In this document: positions 53,862 through 63,863 of the stretch, piece after piece
How the letters are laid out: each line of letters starts with the position of its first letter
Numbering within the stretch: position 1 is the first letter of the stretch
Origin: CAXBOO01 sp963977425
GTDB lineage: Bacteria; Bacteroidota; Bacteroidia; Flavobacteriales_D; Luteibaculaceae
Direction: 5' to 3'
DNA: 64,000 nt
Assembly (NCBI GenBank): GCA_963977425.1
Contig: CAXBOO010000002.1
Span: forward strand, 186,001-250,000
The notes under the pieces: model-generated
The model's input: only the letters and a program-made list of their open reading frames with translations
Database searches by the model: none
What the model was told of the DNA's origin: nothing
Made by a program: the position numbers and the translations under genes

Positions 53862-54900
53862 TCTCGATATATTTTGAACACATTTCCGAAACCCTAAATT
53901 GATTTAAGTATGTTTTTCTTGCACTTATTTCACTTTCCGTAAAGTTTGGGCTTTCAAAAGCCGTTAAGATAGCTTCACTTAGCAAATCCGCCGATTCTCG
54001 AGTAACTAAAGCGCCCCATCTGCCATTCTGAAGCACTTCTCGAGTTGCTGGTAAATCTGTACATACTATTTTACATCCGGAAGCTATCGCCTCCAATAAG
54101 GTAATACCAAAACCTTCTCTTAACGTAGACAACACATAAACATCAGATTCAGCTAAAACAGAAACTACTTTCTGTTTTCGTCCTAAAAAACGCACACCAT
54201 TTATGGCATTATCTTTAACAAATTGCTCTAGTTTTTGGCGCAACTTTCCTTCACCAATTAGATTGAGTTGATAGTTTCTGTTAACATTCAAGATTTTCCA
54301 CGCTTTCAATAGAGTTAAATGATCACGCGCAACTTCCATATATCCTATCATACATGCTTTTTTCTGCTTGGATGTGTGAAATGTAAATTCATTCAATGCC
54401 AAAGAGTTGTAAACCACTGATAAATTTTGCGGCAAAATACCTATAGCTTTCATCTCATTCTTCACATATCCCGAGCATGCGATAAATTTCACGTTTAAAA
54501 AATAAGACATCCAAAAAGTCAATGCTGTTGTGATATATCTCCCAAAAAAACTTGAACCAGGAGGATTACCAATATGTGTAATTTTCTTTTTTACACCAGC
54601 CCTCGATGCCCCAAGGTGTATCCATTGAGAATGTCCTGTAGGCCAAGCAATAACCAAGTCTGGTTCAACTTCAGTACATACTTCTTTAACCAAAGCTGAT
54701 ATCTTAAAACCCGATTTTAGCGATGGCACAAATGAAGAATTGGTATAAACCCTAGTATTAGCTTTAAAGTCCGGTAACAATTCGCCTGAATCGGACAAAA
54801 ATAGTACCTCTTGTTCATGCTCTTCCAAATTCAACCAATCCAACACCAACTTGGGTGTTCCTTCAGCACGAGCGCTTGTGAGTACATGTAAAATTTTCAT
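53848..54900 (-). CDS. Glycosyltransferase family 4
   Basis: 350 residues. Begins MKILHVLTSARAEGT. Donor-domain motifs: LNLIGEGKLRQKLEQFV, VRFLGRKQKVV, and VLSTLREGFGITLLEAIASGCKIV. Overlaps the next GT4 gene by four bases, so they are translationally coupled. Confidence 0.9.
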   Translation of the reverse strand: MKILHVLTSARAEGTPKLVLDWLNLEEHEQEVLFLSDSGELLPDFKANTRVYTNSSFVPSLKSGFKISALVKEVCTEVEPDLVIAWPTGHSQWIHLGASRAGVKKKITHIGNPPGSSFFGRYITTALTFWMSYFLNVKFIACSGYVKNEMKAIGILPQNLSVVYNSLALNEFTFHTSKQKKACMIGYMEVARDHLTLLKAWKILNVNRNYQLNLIGEGKLRQKLEQFVKDNAINGVRFLGRKQKVVSVLAESDVYVLSTLREGFGITLLEAIASGCKIVCTDLPATREVLQNGRWGALVTRESADLLSEAILTAFESPNFTESEISARKTYLNQFRVSEMCSKYIEIANA

Positions 54901-56111
54901 GCGAATACTTTATCCTTGAAAAAGGCTTCTATCCGTTGCATGTAAGCTTCGGTAGACGCATAAAACATATGTTTCTCCAATATTTGACTATGTTCTTTCA
55001 CTAATTCAGGATGCTCAACGTAGTTTTCAATGGCTTTCTTTAAACTAGAACTTGATCCCATTTCGATCAATTGAACACCCTCACCGTCGTTTAGAAATAC
55101 CCCTGAATTGACAGTAGTAATGATAGGAATTTTGTACTGAATAGCTTCATAGCATACCGTAGCTGATCCTTCAAATAAAGTTGGCAAAACAAATACATCC
55201 GCCCATTCATAGTATGAAGATATTTCTGTTCGTGGAATATGTCCTACAAAATCAACAAACGCACCATAACGCTCGTGTATCTCTCGATTCAAAGAACTTT
55301 TACCACAAATTTTAATTTCACATGTAGCTTGTAACGACTCCGCTATTTCTAACAGATATTGTATGCCTTTTCTTAAGCAAACGGTACCGACAAAAAGAAT
55401 TCTTAATTTCCTTTTGCCATCGTATTCTTTACATGGATTTTTTTGCATCAAAAGTGGAACACCATAAGGTATTACCTCAACTTTTTCAGCAGAGTACCCC
55501 AATTCAACAATAGAGTCTTTAACAAACTGCGACCCGCAAATTACATGGTCGGTAAATTGCCACTCTTTAGTTGCAACATCTTGCCAGAAAGCTGCCGAAG
55601 TTTCTGAATAGGGTACGTTTTCCCAAGTTGAATATGCACCCAAATATTTAGCAATTATGGCATTATAAATCCCCGCAGGTGCTATTATTTGCTCTTTTAC
55701 AGTCGCTATTCCTTTCGTTTTAGCAAATTCAAAAATATGCTGGCTCGACGAGCCTACCATCATCACAGCATCTACATTGGCTAAATTATCCCGCATCATA
55801 AACCGCTCTAATGCCATTCCATTATTGAAATTCGCAGTGTTGCTTTGGTTTTCGTTTTTAGCCTGACTCAAACGCCAAAAATTACGAAAGCCCCATAATG
55901 GTAAGTGCATTATTTTGTTTGAAGGGATTTCTTTTACTTCACGCAAGGCCAACCCTTTTGTAAAGCCCAATTTCGAAATGAATTTGGGTAGTCCTTTATT
56001 GATCGTAATATCGGTATAAAGTTTTTCTAGTAATGAGGCATGATATATGGCTCGAGGCACACCATAATACATTCTAGCGCCAATATGTCCAACCCTAATC
56101 TTCTTTGACAT
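54897..56111 (-). CDS. Glycosyltransferase family 4
   Basis: 404 residues with the start at MSKKIRVGHIG; a start 30 bases upstream would add a Lys-rich extension deeper into the neighbouring gene. It has the donor-domain motifs LFVGTVCLRKGIQYLLEIA and VLPTLFEGSATVCYEAIQYKIPII. The N-terminal domain is longer than in its neighbours and contains an acceptor insert around 80-125. Confidence 0.88.
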   Translation of the reverse strand: MSKKIRVGHIGARMYYGVPRAIYHASLLEKLYTDITINKGLPKFISKLGFTKGLALREVKEIPSNKIMHLPLWGFRNFWRLSQAKNENQSNTANFNNGMALERFMMRDNLANVDAVMMVGSSSQHIFEFAKTKGIATVKEQIIAPAGIYNAIIAKYLGAYSTWENVPYSETSAAFWQDVATKEWQFTDHVICGSQFVKDSIVELGYSAEKVEVIPYGVPLLMQKNPCKEYDGKRKLRILFVGTVCLRKGIQYLLEIAESLQATCEIKICGKSSLNREIHERYGAFVDFVGHIPRTEISSYYEWADVFVLPTLFEGSATVCYEAIQYKIPIITTVNSGVFLNDGEGVQLIEMGSSSSLKKAIENYVEHPELVKEHSQILEKHMFYASTEAYMQRIEAFFKDKVFA

Positions 56112-57261
56112 TAGCTCTTTCTTTTTGGTTGTAAACTTCACTTTTTAAAGTATTGTAAATAGTATAAGAAGCACGATTCCATGTGCAATAATCTGAAGCT
56201 TTTGTGGTTTCTTTTCGCATGGAATCGTAATTATCTTCGTCATTCCAAACAGTAGCTATAGATAATGCCATAACTAAAGCTGGGGTTTCTAACTTTGCCC
56301 TTACACTGGCTCCTTCTATTAAGGTATCTTTTAAGCCTTGATGGTAATATCCCATAACGGGAATACCAGCCGCTAAAAACTCCAATACCGATATGCCCAA
56401 GGCTTCGTCGCTAGAAAACAAAGCGCCAAAATGGCATTGTTGTAAAAACTCTATCCATTTTTCAGGTTGCTTCTTTTTATGGATGTAGCCCAAATAGTTT
56501 ACAAAAGGCAATTGACTAATTTCCTCAGGACATTCTCCAACCAACACTAATTTCACATCTATAGACAAAACTTGAAGTTGCTTGGCCAATTCCACCAAAT
56601 ACAACAAGCCTTTACGTTTATAGTCTTTGGCTACAAAACCTATGGTTAATGTTTTTGAAAGTGGTTTTGGTAATACGCTATTCTGCGCCATATTGGCGCC
56701 AGGCAATACATGATGTATTTTTTTTGGCTCAATTCCATAACTCGTCTCTAAAGAATCACGCAACCACGACCCCATGATCATGACAGCATCTGCCTTTTGG
56801 TAATTTTTTTTTTCAATCTCTATAAGCTCTTTTTTTCTAGCTTCTGAAAGTTTGATGCTATAGGTGGGTGAATTGAACAATTCTTCCAAAGTACAATCGA
56901 TGTAGTACACCAATTTTTCAAAATGCCCAGAATACGGTAGCAATTGATTGAAGCTGATTAAAGTACCCGAAGTGTATTGATCAGATATTTGATTATTGAG
57001 TTGCTCCAATTCTTTTTTGGAATATTGATACCCAAAAATGCTTTTGCCTTGAAGTGTTTGCTTCAAACGCCACAAAGCCTTAACCAATTTGGATGCATTG
57101 GGTTTTATATCAAAATACTGAACATCGCCATAGTTTTCCAAGGCTTTTCCACAGTAATAAGCCGTACCACTCCACTCCGATTCGTTGGCTGCATTGCCCT
57201 GTATGCAAAGAGAAAACTTATTCGACACGTAAATAATTTTCAGCGAATGTTTTGGGTGCAA
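56095..57261 (-). CDS. Glycosyltransferase family 4
   Basis: 388 residues. Begins with a polar stretch before KIIYVSNKFSL. Donor-domain motifs: TIGFVAKDYKRKGLLYLVEL, LVLVGECPEE and ALFSSDEALGISVLEFLAAGIPVM. Overlaps the upstream GT4 gene by 44 bases, the largest overlap in the cluster; the first codons could be non-functional, but no other start is nearby. Confidence 0.87.
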   Translation of the reverse strand: MHPKHSLKIIYVSNKFSLCIQGNAANESEWSGTAYYCGKALENYGDVQYFDIKPNASKLVKALWRLKQTLQGKSIFGYQYSKKELEQLNNQISDQYTSGTLISFNQLLPYSGHFEKLVYYIDCTLEELFNSPTYSIKLSEARKKELIEIEKKNYQKADAVMIMGSWLRDSLETSYGIEPKKIHHVLPGANMAQNSVLPKPLSKTLTIGFVAKDYKRKGLLYLVELAKQLQVLSIDVKLVLVGECPEEISQLPFVNYLGYIHKKKQPEKWIEFLQQCHFGALFSSDEALGISVLEFLAAGIPVMGYYHQGLKDTLIEGASVRAKLETPALVMALSIATVWNDEDNYDSMRKETTKASDYCTWNRASYTIYNTLKSEVYNQKERANVKED

Positions 57262-58285
57262 ATTTATTTCTAAAAAAGCATTTGTACTCTAAAGCCAATT
57301 GCTCCATTTCTGGGTAATTGGCCAAACTATGTTTCATAACTTCAGTAAGGTGATGGTGATTTTTAGCCTCAAACCATTGCACTACTTTATTTTCAGGGTC
57401 CCATTCTTTTAACATGGGCAAATCAGAACATATAGTTGGTATTCCACTCACCAAAGCCTCTCCAACAACACCCGCCAAACCTTCTTTTGCACTTGTGGAG
57501 TACACAAAAATATCTATGCCTTGGTAGAACGTTTTTTTATCGTTTACTCGTCCTAGAAATTGAACCTTGTTTTGTATTCCAAGTTGACCGACCAATAATT
57601 CTAAATTAGCTCTTGCGTCGCCGTCTCCCGCCAATTGCAATAGGCAATTATCATCCGTTTTAACAAGTTCGGCAAATGCTCGAATTAAAGTCGTGAAATC
57701 TTTAATGGCATCCATTCTAGCCATCATGCCAATGATATTATTATCGGAATCGATGTCTTTGTTTTTTATAAAATCTTCCACCACTATGGGTTTGAACGAT
57801 ACTTTACTTTTTAAACTTTTATACGCTGGCGTTGTGGTACTCGATTGTAGCACATAACGCGACACCGGCCTAAGTTCCACTTTATTGGAATTGTACTTAT
57901 ACCACGTGTTTTGCAGCATGCGTAATATGCGTTGCTTTTTTCCAAACAAAACTGGATTACCGATGTGAACCAAAATTCTATTGGAAAATGGCTCCAATGC
58001 CGACAAAACTACAGGTAGGTGCATGTGACTCCAAAAAATGATTATTTCGTATTGTCTTCCTGCCAATTGATTTTGCAGTTCCCTTTTCCACTTATAAAAA
58101 GGCAGGTCCAACAATTGGCATTGTTCTACAATAGCCTTAGCATTTTTCCATTTTTCAACAAATGGTCCCTTGCCATCGTTCAAGAGTAAAACATGATGTT
58201 CTGCCTTAATTTCTTCAACAATGGTTAATGCATTGAATTCGCAACCGCCCAATTCGGCATATGGAGAAATGTGTAGAATTTTCAT
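57218..58285 (-). CDS. Glycosyltransferase family 4
   Basis: 355 residues. Begins MKILHISPYAELGGCE, with the usual Gly loop. Donor-domain motifs: GMMARMDAIKDFTTLIRAFA, LAGDGDARANLE and FVYSTSAKEGLAGVVGEALVSGIPTI. Four-base overlap with the preceding gene. Confidence 0.9.
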   Translation of the reverse strand: MKILHISPYAELGGCEFNALTIVEEIKAEHHVLLLNDGKGPFVEKWKNAKAIVEQCQLLDLPFYKWKRELQNQLAGRQYEIIIFWSHMHLPVVLSALEPFSNRILVHIGNPVLFGKKQRILRMLQNTWYKYNSNKVELRPVSRYVLQSSTTTPAYKSLKSKVSFKPIVVEDFIKNKDIDSDNNIIGMMARMDAIKDFTTLIRAFAELVKTDDNCLLQLAGDGDARANLELLVGQLGIQNKVQFLGRVNDKKTFYQGIDIFVYSTSAKEGLAGVVGEALVSGIPTICSDLPMLKEWDPENKVVQWFEAKNHHHLTEVMKHSLANYPEMEQLALEYKCFFRNKFAPKTFAENYLRVE

Positions 58286-59475
58286 TTCGCCAACAATTCG
58301 TTAATCTGTCGTTCTAATGTTTGTTTCAGGTCATTAACATCATTATAATTGAAGTGTTTTATGACCTTATGCTCTATACCTATATAAGGACTAGAAATCA
58401 CCTTCATACCGGCATTCAAAAAATCGAGAACAACCAAAGGACCTGTTTCTGGCCATAAAGAAGGCACAATGCCTATGTGTTTATCACACAAAAAAATTTG
58501 TACATCTTCGGGGTTCAATAATTTTGGCGGATAGACAAAATCTAACATCGCTATTTTTTGCCCTACCTGTAAAGCATACTGGTCGTCTGCATCGAAACCT
58601 GGACCTATAAAATGCACCTCTATTTCTTGTTTGGTGCTTGAATCTAAATTTTCAAGAGCTTCCAGTAGTATCAATTGTCCCTTGATGTTGGTACATCTGC
58701 CAGAACACACCAATTGTATTTTACCCAAATGGGGCTTACTTTTGGCTTCAGGAAGTTTGAAGTTGTAGACCGCTTCAAGAGGATGGTATATTAATTTTTC
58801 TTCTTGCACGCCATTCAATAGCAAAAGATCTTTCACCCATTGGGCATGGAATTGCACCATATCCAATGCATCTACCCACAAATTAAAAGCATCGATGTAG
58901 GCACTTGTATAGAAATTAGCATGGCTTAATTCTGACAGTGGGTTTCCGCTTAATTTTTCTGTATTCAATGAAAAAGAACGGGTCATTCGTCCCACTAAAA
59001 CACCTTTCGATTTGCCTATTCTACATTGAGTGCACGAATGTATTTCGAGTTTTCCATTGCAAATATTTCCTTCGGAATGTATCAGGCTTCGATTGGGACA
59101 ACTTTGACCTGGAGAATGGTAAACACCGATGATCTTGCACTTTGGTAAACTGCTTTTAATATTGATTAATATGTTTCCGGAAAAATGCGGATTTCGATCG
59201 TGTACATACACAACATCGGGTTGTACCTTAAGGACTAAGTTCTCAAGATCGGCATAATTCTTTAAGCCTGAATAATAGGCTTGTTTGGAGAGAATAGACT
59301 GTTTAACCACACTCACAGTAAGCCCCTGATGAACGTATTGAGGCATAGACCCCAAGCGAACAATCTCAATAACATGCCCTTCCGTTTGCTGATTTTTAGC
59401 CAAATGCAATACATACGATTCAGAACCGCCAGTGCTATCGGGGTAAAATGAAGACGTGAGATGAAGGATTTTAAT
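58282..59475 (-). CDS. Glycosyltransferase family 4 with probable ATT start codon
   Basis: 397 residues if started at ATT (59475), which gives (M)KILHLTSSFYPDSTGGSESY, exactly the GT-B beginning seen in neighbours (MKILHV, MKILHI). A CTG two codons further up (59481), directly after an in-frame TAA, is the only other upstream start. The first conventional-type start, a TTG at 59409, would remove the Rossmann strand and the GGSE loop. Donor-domain motifs GRCTNIKGQLILLEAL and VPSLWPETGPLVVLDFLNAGM are intact, so the gene appears functional. Four-base overlap with the next gene. Confidence 0.8.
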   Translation of the reverse strand: MKILHLTSSFYPDSTGGSESYVLHLAKNQQTEGHVIEIVRLGSMPQYVHQGLTVSVVKQSILSKQAYYSGLKNYADLENLVLKVQPDVVYVHDRNPHFSGNILINIKSSLPKCKIIGVYHSPGQSCPNRSLIHSEGNICNGKLEIHSCTQCRIGKSKGVLVGRMTRSFSLNTEKLSGNPLSELSHANFYTSAYIDAFNLWVDALDMVQFHAQWVKDLLLLNGVQEEKLIYHPLEAVYNFKLPEAKSKPHLGKIQLVCSGRCTNIKGQLILLEALENLDSSTKQEIEVHFIGPGFDADDQYALQVGQKIAMLDFVYPPKLLNPEDVQIFLCDKHIGIVPSLWPETGPLVVLDFLNAGMKVISSPYIGIEHKVIKHFNYNDVNDLKQTLERQINELLAK

Positions 59476-59497
59476 ACTCAGTTAATTTATGATATTG

Positions 59498-60445
59498 TTA
59501 TTTACTTTTTTTTGCTCGTCTACTGAGAACTACTTTACTAAGCCATTGTTTAGGAAGGAGCTTTCCTACATACCAAAATAAATTTTTGTTGTGCTTTATG
59601 ATTGGGTTAATCTCTAGTCCATAATTTTTCAGCTCTTCAATATATTGGCCTCTAATTTTAGTCCAATACTCTCCATTGTTATCTTTTAGTACTGAAAATG
59701 TGTAGGGTGAAAAATGAATAAATTTAACTTCTTTTGTTTTTCTAACATCTTCTAACACTGATGTGCAAAAACCCGAGACGGTCCAATTTAATATTTTTTC
59801 ATTCCAACCAGCAGCATTATACCCTTCATCAAGTATTTTGACTTTGTCAAAATAAATTGGAAATAAATTCAGATAAGTTTGATCAACAAAGGTATTCAAT
59901 ACATCTTGATCTCTTGAACAATTGAATAAACAGGCATTACCCCACCAAATAGCAGCATCAATTCCTTGTTTGTTAAAGGCAACAAAACCAGCGTTATAAA
60001 TCCCATCAAAAAACGCCTTTTTTAAATACCCATTCGATACATCTGGTGTAATAGGAAACCAATGGGGTGTGATTAAAACATTGTTATGGTCCAATGAATG
60101 AACCATTTCCGCAACATTACCCGTAAAATACAAATCAGAATCACAATAAATTACTTTGTTCTGAGATTTTAAAAAATGTTCAATCAAAATAGGTTTTAAC
60201 GTGTAGCGCAAACTATCAATGTCCACTTCACCATATTTTTGAAACGCCAACTTTACCTTTTCAATTTCTAGCCCCGATTTGAAACTCATTATCTCAATCT
60301 CCGAATCATTGTAATCATCATCTAATTCCAATGACGTTACAAATGCTATAAATCTAAATTCACCATCATAATTTCGGGCAAATGAGTTTTTAACGGCTTT
60401 TGCATAAGCTAAATAGTCTTTTGTTATAATAGTAAATACGATCAT
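59498..60445 (-). CDS. GT-A glycosyltransferase with DxD motif
   Basis: 315 residues. The GT8-like DxD motif is KVIYCDSDLYF (near 95-105), followed by PHWFPITPD and YNAGFVAFN, and a late histidine in KFIHFSPY. This is the nucleotide-diphospho-sugar transferase type with no membrane segment. Donor and acceptor unknown. Overlaps the GT2 gene upstream by four bases. Confidence 0.85.
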   Translation of the reverse strand: MIVFTIITKDYLAYAKAVKNSFARNYDGEFRFIAFVTSLELDDDYNDSEIEIMSFKSGLEIEKVKLAFQKYGEVDIDSLRYTLKPILIEHFLKSQNKVIYCDSDLYFTGNVAEMVHSLDHNNVLITPHWFPITPDVSNGYLKKAFFDGIYNAGFVAFNKQGIDAAIWWGNACLFNCSRDQDVLNTFVDQTYLNLFPIYFDKVKILDEGYNAAGWNEKILNWTVSGFCTSVLEDVRKTKEVKFIHFSPYTFSVLKDNNGEYWTKIRGQYIEELKNYGLEINPIIKHNKNLFWYVGKLLPKQWLSKVVLSRRAKKSK

Positions 60446-61407
60446 AATATTCTTTTAATTATTTTCCTCTTCCAATAACTCAAAAAATAAACCGCAAACG
60501 ATGGAAATATTTCATAATCAGCTTTAAAAATTTGAATTATTCTTTTAGTGTTTTTCCAAGACAATTCGTTCCTCCATAATTTATATATCTCAATCAATAA
60601 TATATCCTTATACAATTTGAAGTTATTATTTTTCACGGCATGCAAGATAATATCGCTCTTCAAAGGCAAATATTTCCCTTTAAAAAAATCAAAATTTTGT
60701 GTCACACCATTTTCATGTCTTCGGTAAACAGAATCAACTACTTTTTGATATAAAAATTTTCCTTCAAGACTAATAAGTAACCAATACCAATAATCAAAGA
60801 CAAACCAAGAATCGGTTGTTTTTAATTTCATTTTTGACAAGGCGGAACTTCTAAAACAAACAGTAGGGGCATAAATGAAAATTCCCTTCTGAAGTAATGT
60901 TTCGAATACAATACCATCTTGTCGTCTTTCATCAAACAAAAAATGAGACTCAAAAGGTTCAATTTGTTGACCAAAACTATTTATATAAATTAAATCTGAA
61001 TGCAGCAAAACATAATCTGAGTTATCACGCAAAAAAGAAACCTGTCTTTCAATTTTATCATAATTAACCCAATAATCGTCACCTTCACAAAAACAAACAA
61101 ATTCACCTCTACATTCTAAAAATATTTGATTGAGCATTCCACCAATTCCAGGGTCTTTTTCAGGAAAAAGTAGTTTTATTTTTTCTTCACCATGAATGCT
61201 TTGATACTTTCTTAAAATCTCTTTATTACCATCTGTACTTCCTCCATCGCCAATAACAATTTCGAATGAGTAAGATGTTTTTTGGCTTAAAAATGAATCT
61301 ATTGTTTTTTCAATGTATGCTTCATGATTAAAAGTCAAGCATGCTATACTTATTACAGGATTTAGATTATTCCCTTTTAATTTTTCTGTATGGGTATTTG
61401 GAATCAT
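60442..61407 (-). CDS. Glycosyltransferase family 2
   Basis: 321 residues. GT-A motifs: SIACLTFNHEAYIEKTIDSF, VIGDGGSTDGNKEI, FCEGDDYWV, then a cap region with the HENGVTQNFDFF stretch common in capsule GT2 enzymes. Very AT-rich (a 60-base sample, 60541-60600, is 27% GC). Confidence 0.92.
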   Translation of the reverse strand: MIPNTHTEKLKGNNLNPVISIACLTFNHEAYIEKTIDSFLSQKTSYSFEIVIGDGGSTDGNKEILRKYQSIHGEEKIKLLFPEKDPGIGGMLNQIFLECRGEFVCFCEGDDYWVNYDKIERQVSFLRDNSDYVLLHSDLIYINSFGQQIEPFESHFLFDERRQDGIVFETLLQKGIFIYAPTVCFRSSALSKMKLKTTDSWFVFDYWYWLLISLEGKFLYQKVVDSVYRRHENGVTQNFDFFKGKYLPLKSDIILHAVKNNNFKLYKDILLIEIYKLWRNELSWKNTKRIIQIFKADYEIFPSFAVYFLSYWKRKIIKRIL

Positions 61408-61444
61408 TTATAAAAATTTGAAATCGAATTCCTAACAACAACTA

Positions 61445-62422
61445 TTAAAAAACAGATTTTACCAGGCCATTAATATCATTTTTAATATAATATATTAAAT
61501 ACCTCCAATGAACAATCCCTGTATTTTTCATCTGATTTCTCAATGCATGCTTAAATCTCTGATCAAATACTCTCTTGATAGATTTCGTATCATACAATTC
61601 TCTTACAGTTGAGTTTAAACTCACTTTAGAATATACTTCTTTTAAGTTCTTTAATTCAGCTAGACTTAAACTCTCATTAAAATACGATTTATACAACACT
61701 ACATCTTCTTGTGTTGATAAGGTTGTTTTCATTAATTTTTGTAAAAATTTTATTCGCCCGCTATGAGTATACTGCTTAGCTACATTCCTTTTTGAAGAGA
61801 CTACTTGTTTTGGATGGATTCGATAGTCCAATAATGATTCTTGAATATTATACAACTTACTAACGACTGATAACCTTAACCACATGTTATAATCTTGAGA
61901 GGTTTTCAATTCCTCATCATACCATATATTATTAATGTCCAATACGGATTTACGCATCATTATGGTTGGATGCCCCATTTGGTTTTTTATAAGCAATGAT
62001 GCTTGCAAAAGATCATGATTTTCAATAAGTTTTGCCACATGAATAATACCACTATCATCAAAAAGAGTATACCACGAACCACATACGCCATAATCTAAAT
62101 TTTCATCCAAAAATCTCGTTTGCTTTAAAAATCGATCTGGGTGCGCTATATCATCAGCATCCATACGAGCTATGTACTGACCTTTACAATGTCCTAAACC
62201 AATATTAAGAGATTTAGTTAATCCCAAATTGATTTCATTAGAATAAAGCTTTATCCTTTTGTCATCATAAGAACGAACAATGTACTCGCTAGAATCGGTA
62301 GAACAATCATTAATTATGATGAATTCAAAATCAGAAAACGATTGATTTAAAATACTCTCAATGGCTTCTTTCAGATACAGTTCACCATTGTGTACAGCCA
62401 TTAAGACGCTAATTTTTTTCAT
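61445..62422 (-). CDS. Glycosyltransferase family 2
   Basis: 325 residues. GT-A motifs: SVLMAVHNGELYLKEAIESI, IINDCSTDSSEYI, ARMDADDIAHPDRF, and MGHPTIMMRKSVL. WcaA/SpsA-like sugar transferase. Overlaps no neighbour (37- and 29-base gaps). AT-rich like the surrounding genes. Confidence 0.93.
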   Translation of the reverse strand: MKKISVLMAVHNGELYLKEAIESILNQSFSDFEFIIINDCSTDSSEYIVRSYDDKRIKLYSNEINLGLTKSLNIGLGHCKGQYIARMDADDIAHPDRFLKQTRFLDENLDYGVCGSWYTLFDDSGIIHVAKLIENHDLLQASLLIKNQMGHPTIMMRKSVLDINNIWYDEELKTSQDYNMWLRLSVVSKLYNIQESLLDYRIHPKQVVSSKRNVAKQYTHSGRIKFLQKLMKTTLSTQEDVVLYKSYFNESLSLAELKNLKEVYSKVSLNSTVRELYDTKSIKRVFDQRFKHALRNQMKNTGIVHWRYLIYYIKNDINGLVKSVF

Positions 62423-62451
62423 TTAAATCTTTTTTTTATGTTTGTGATTTT

Positions 62452-63303
62452 TCAGGCACTCTTTTTTTTCAGTAATACCTTCACTGAATTCAACACCAAG
62501 TCGTCAAGTTTTAAATGATTTCTCTTTAAATACTTAGTGTTTTTGAAAATAAATTTAGTCTGACTTAAATCTCTACCAACTTTTAGCGATATTACTTCAA
62601 ATCCTGCTTTGGAAATAGCATCCAGATAATCTTGAAATCTAAATTTGTTCAATGGCTGAATTTCAACTCTGTCCCTACCCAAATCTTTAATCCCTCTTTC
62701 TTTGATTTTATTCATCAAAAAATCATCTGAAAATATTAATTGTGGAAACGGTATATTGAACATGTTGTGCAAGTGCATACCATAGGCTGAGTAATATAGC
62801 GGTACAAACGAAAGGTAAATGTGCCCGTCATCATTCAGTACTTTCTTAAAATTCACTAATGCTTGAAAAGGATCTAATATATGTTCAAACGTATCGAAAC
62901 TGTAAATCAAATCAAATTTTTTATCGACCTCTATATCTTGTGTGATATCATGAATACGAAGCGGAATGACTTTAGCTCGCTCTTTTCTCCAATCTTCAAT
63001 ATCTAGAAATTCTATATCCAAACCACCAGTATAAAATTGATAGCCAACCATTCCATCTCCGCAACCAAACTCTAAAATTCTAATGTCGTTAGTGCTAATA
63101 TTTGTACTGTTAAGTGTGTGTATGATTTCACTTGATTTGTGCATCGAACGCATCCAGACTTTAAAGTCTGTGTATTTATCTTCAAATACAAACGGCCTTT
63201 TAGCATCTAAATGCCCAAACAGAGTATTTAAGTTACCACTGCTCTGAGAAGTTAAGGCATACTTCAACTTTAGTAAAAAAAACTTCAATTTATCTTTCAT
63301 CAA
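62452..63303 (-). CDS. Class I SAM-dependent methyltransferase
   Basis: 283 residues. SAM-binding motif I is ILEFGCGDGMVG (near 74-85); post-motif acidic residue in LDIEDW; motif IV region FDLIYSFDTFEHILDPF, the Methyltransf_11/23 pattern. In this setting it probably methylates a sugar hydroxyl or a chain end. Overlaps the acetyltransferase gene by four bases. Confidence 0.88.
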   Translation of the reverse strand: MMKDKLKFFLLKLKYALTSQSSGNLNTLFGHLDAKRPFVFEDKYTDFKVWMRSMHKSSEIIHTLNSTNISTNDIRILEFGCGDGMVGYQFYTGGLDIEFLDIEDWRKERAKVIPLRIHDITQDIEVDKKFDLIYSFDTFEHILDPFQALVNFKKVLNDDGHIYLSFVPLYYSAYGMHLHNMFNIPFPQLIFSDDFLMNKIKERGIKDLGRDRVEIQPLNKFRFQDYLDAISKAGFEVISLKVGRDLSQTKFIFKNTKYLKRNHLKLDDLVLNSVKVLLKKKSA

Positions 63304-63863
63304 ACTCGTTTTGTAATCATTTTATTTGGTACTCCCCCATGAACTTCATAGGCACCTATATTTTTATTTACAACAGCTCCTGCTGCTACTACAGCGCCGT
63401 TAGAGATTTTTGTTCCGTCTAATATTTTAACTCCTGCACCAATCCAAACATCGTTACCAATAACAATACCTTGCCGTGTTAAACCTTGCTCCTTTATACA
63501 TTTTGATTTATCTATAAAATTATGATTCGCTGGAACTATAACCGTTTGTGTTGCCACTCTTACATCATTGCCAATATGCAAACCTCCATGCCCATATACC
63601 ACACAATACGGGTTGAAGCTACAATCATTTCCTACTTCAATATCACCTCCATACGATGCCAATACTACTCCATGATGTATCTCGCAATCATTTCCAATGT
63701 TAATGCAACCACCATACTTTACACTTAATAGTGCGGTGTTAGATATTACCGAATTGACTCCAATTGTAACACGTCTTGGGTCCCCTTCAATTTGGATACC
63801 AGGAAATTTCACTTTTTTATACAACCAATAAATAAATGGCCTTAGGATTTTATTTTTCAGCAT
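63300..63863 (-). CDS. Hexapeptide-repeat acyltransferase (WbbJ-like)
   Basis: 187 residues. Left-handed beta-helix repeats occupy most of the protein (SVISNTALLSVKYGGCINIGN in part, IGNDVRVATQTVIVPANHNF, IVIGNDVWIGAGVKILDG). The catalytic-type His is in PANHNF. Transfers acetyl from acetyl-CoA to a sugar. Overlaps the partial upstream gene by 14 bases. Confidence 0.88.
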   Translation of the reverse strand: MLKNKILRPFIYWLYKKVKFPGIQIEGDPRRVTIGVNSVISNTALLSVKYGGCINIGNDCEIHHGVVLASYGGDIEVGNDCSFNPYCVVYGHGGLHIGNDVRVATQTVIVPANHNFIDKSKCIKEQGLTRQGIVIGNDVWIGAGVKILDGTKISNGAVVAAGAVVNKNIGAYEVHGGVPNKMITKRV

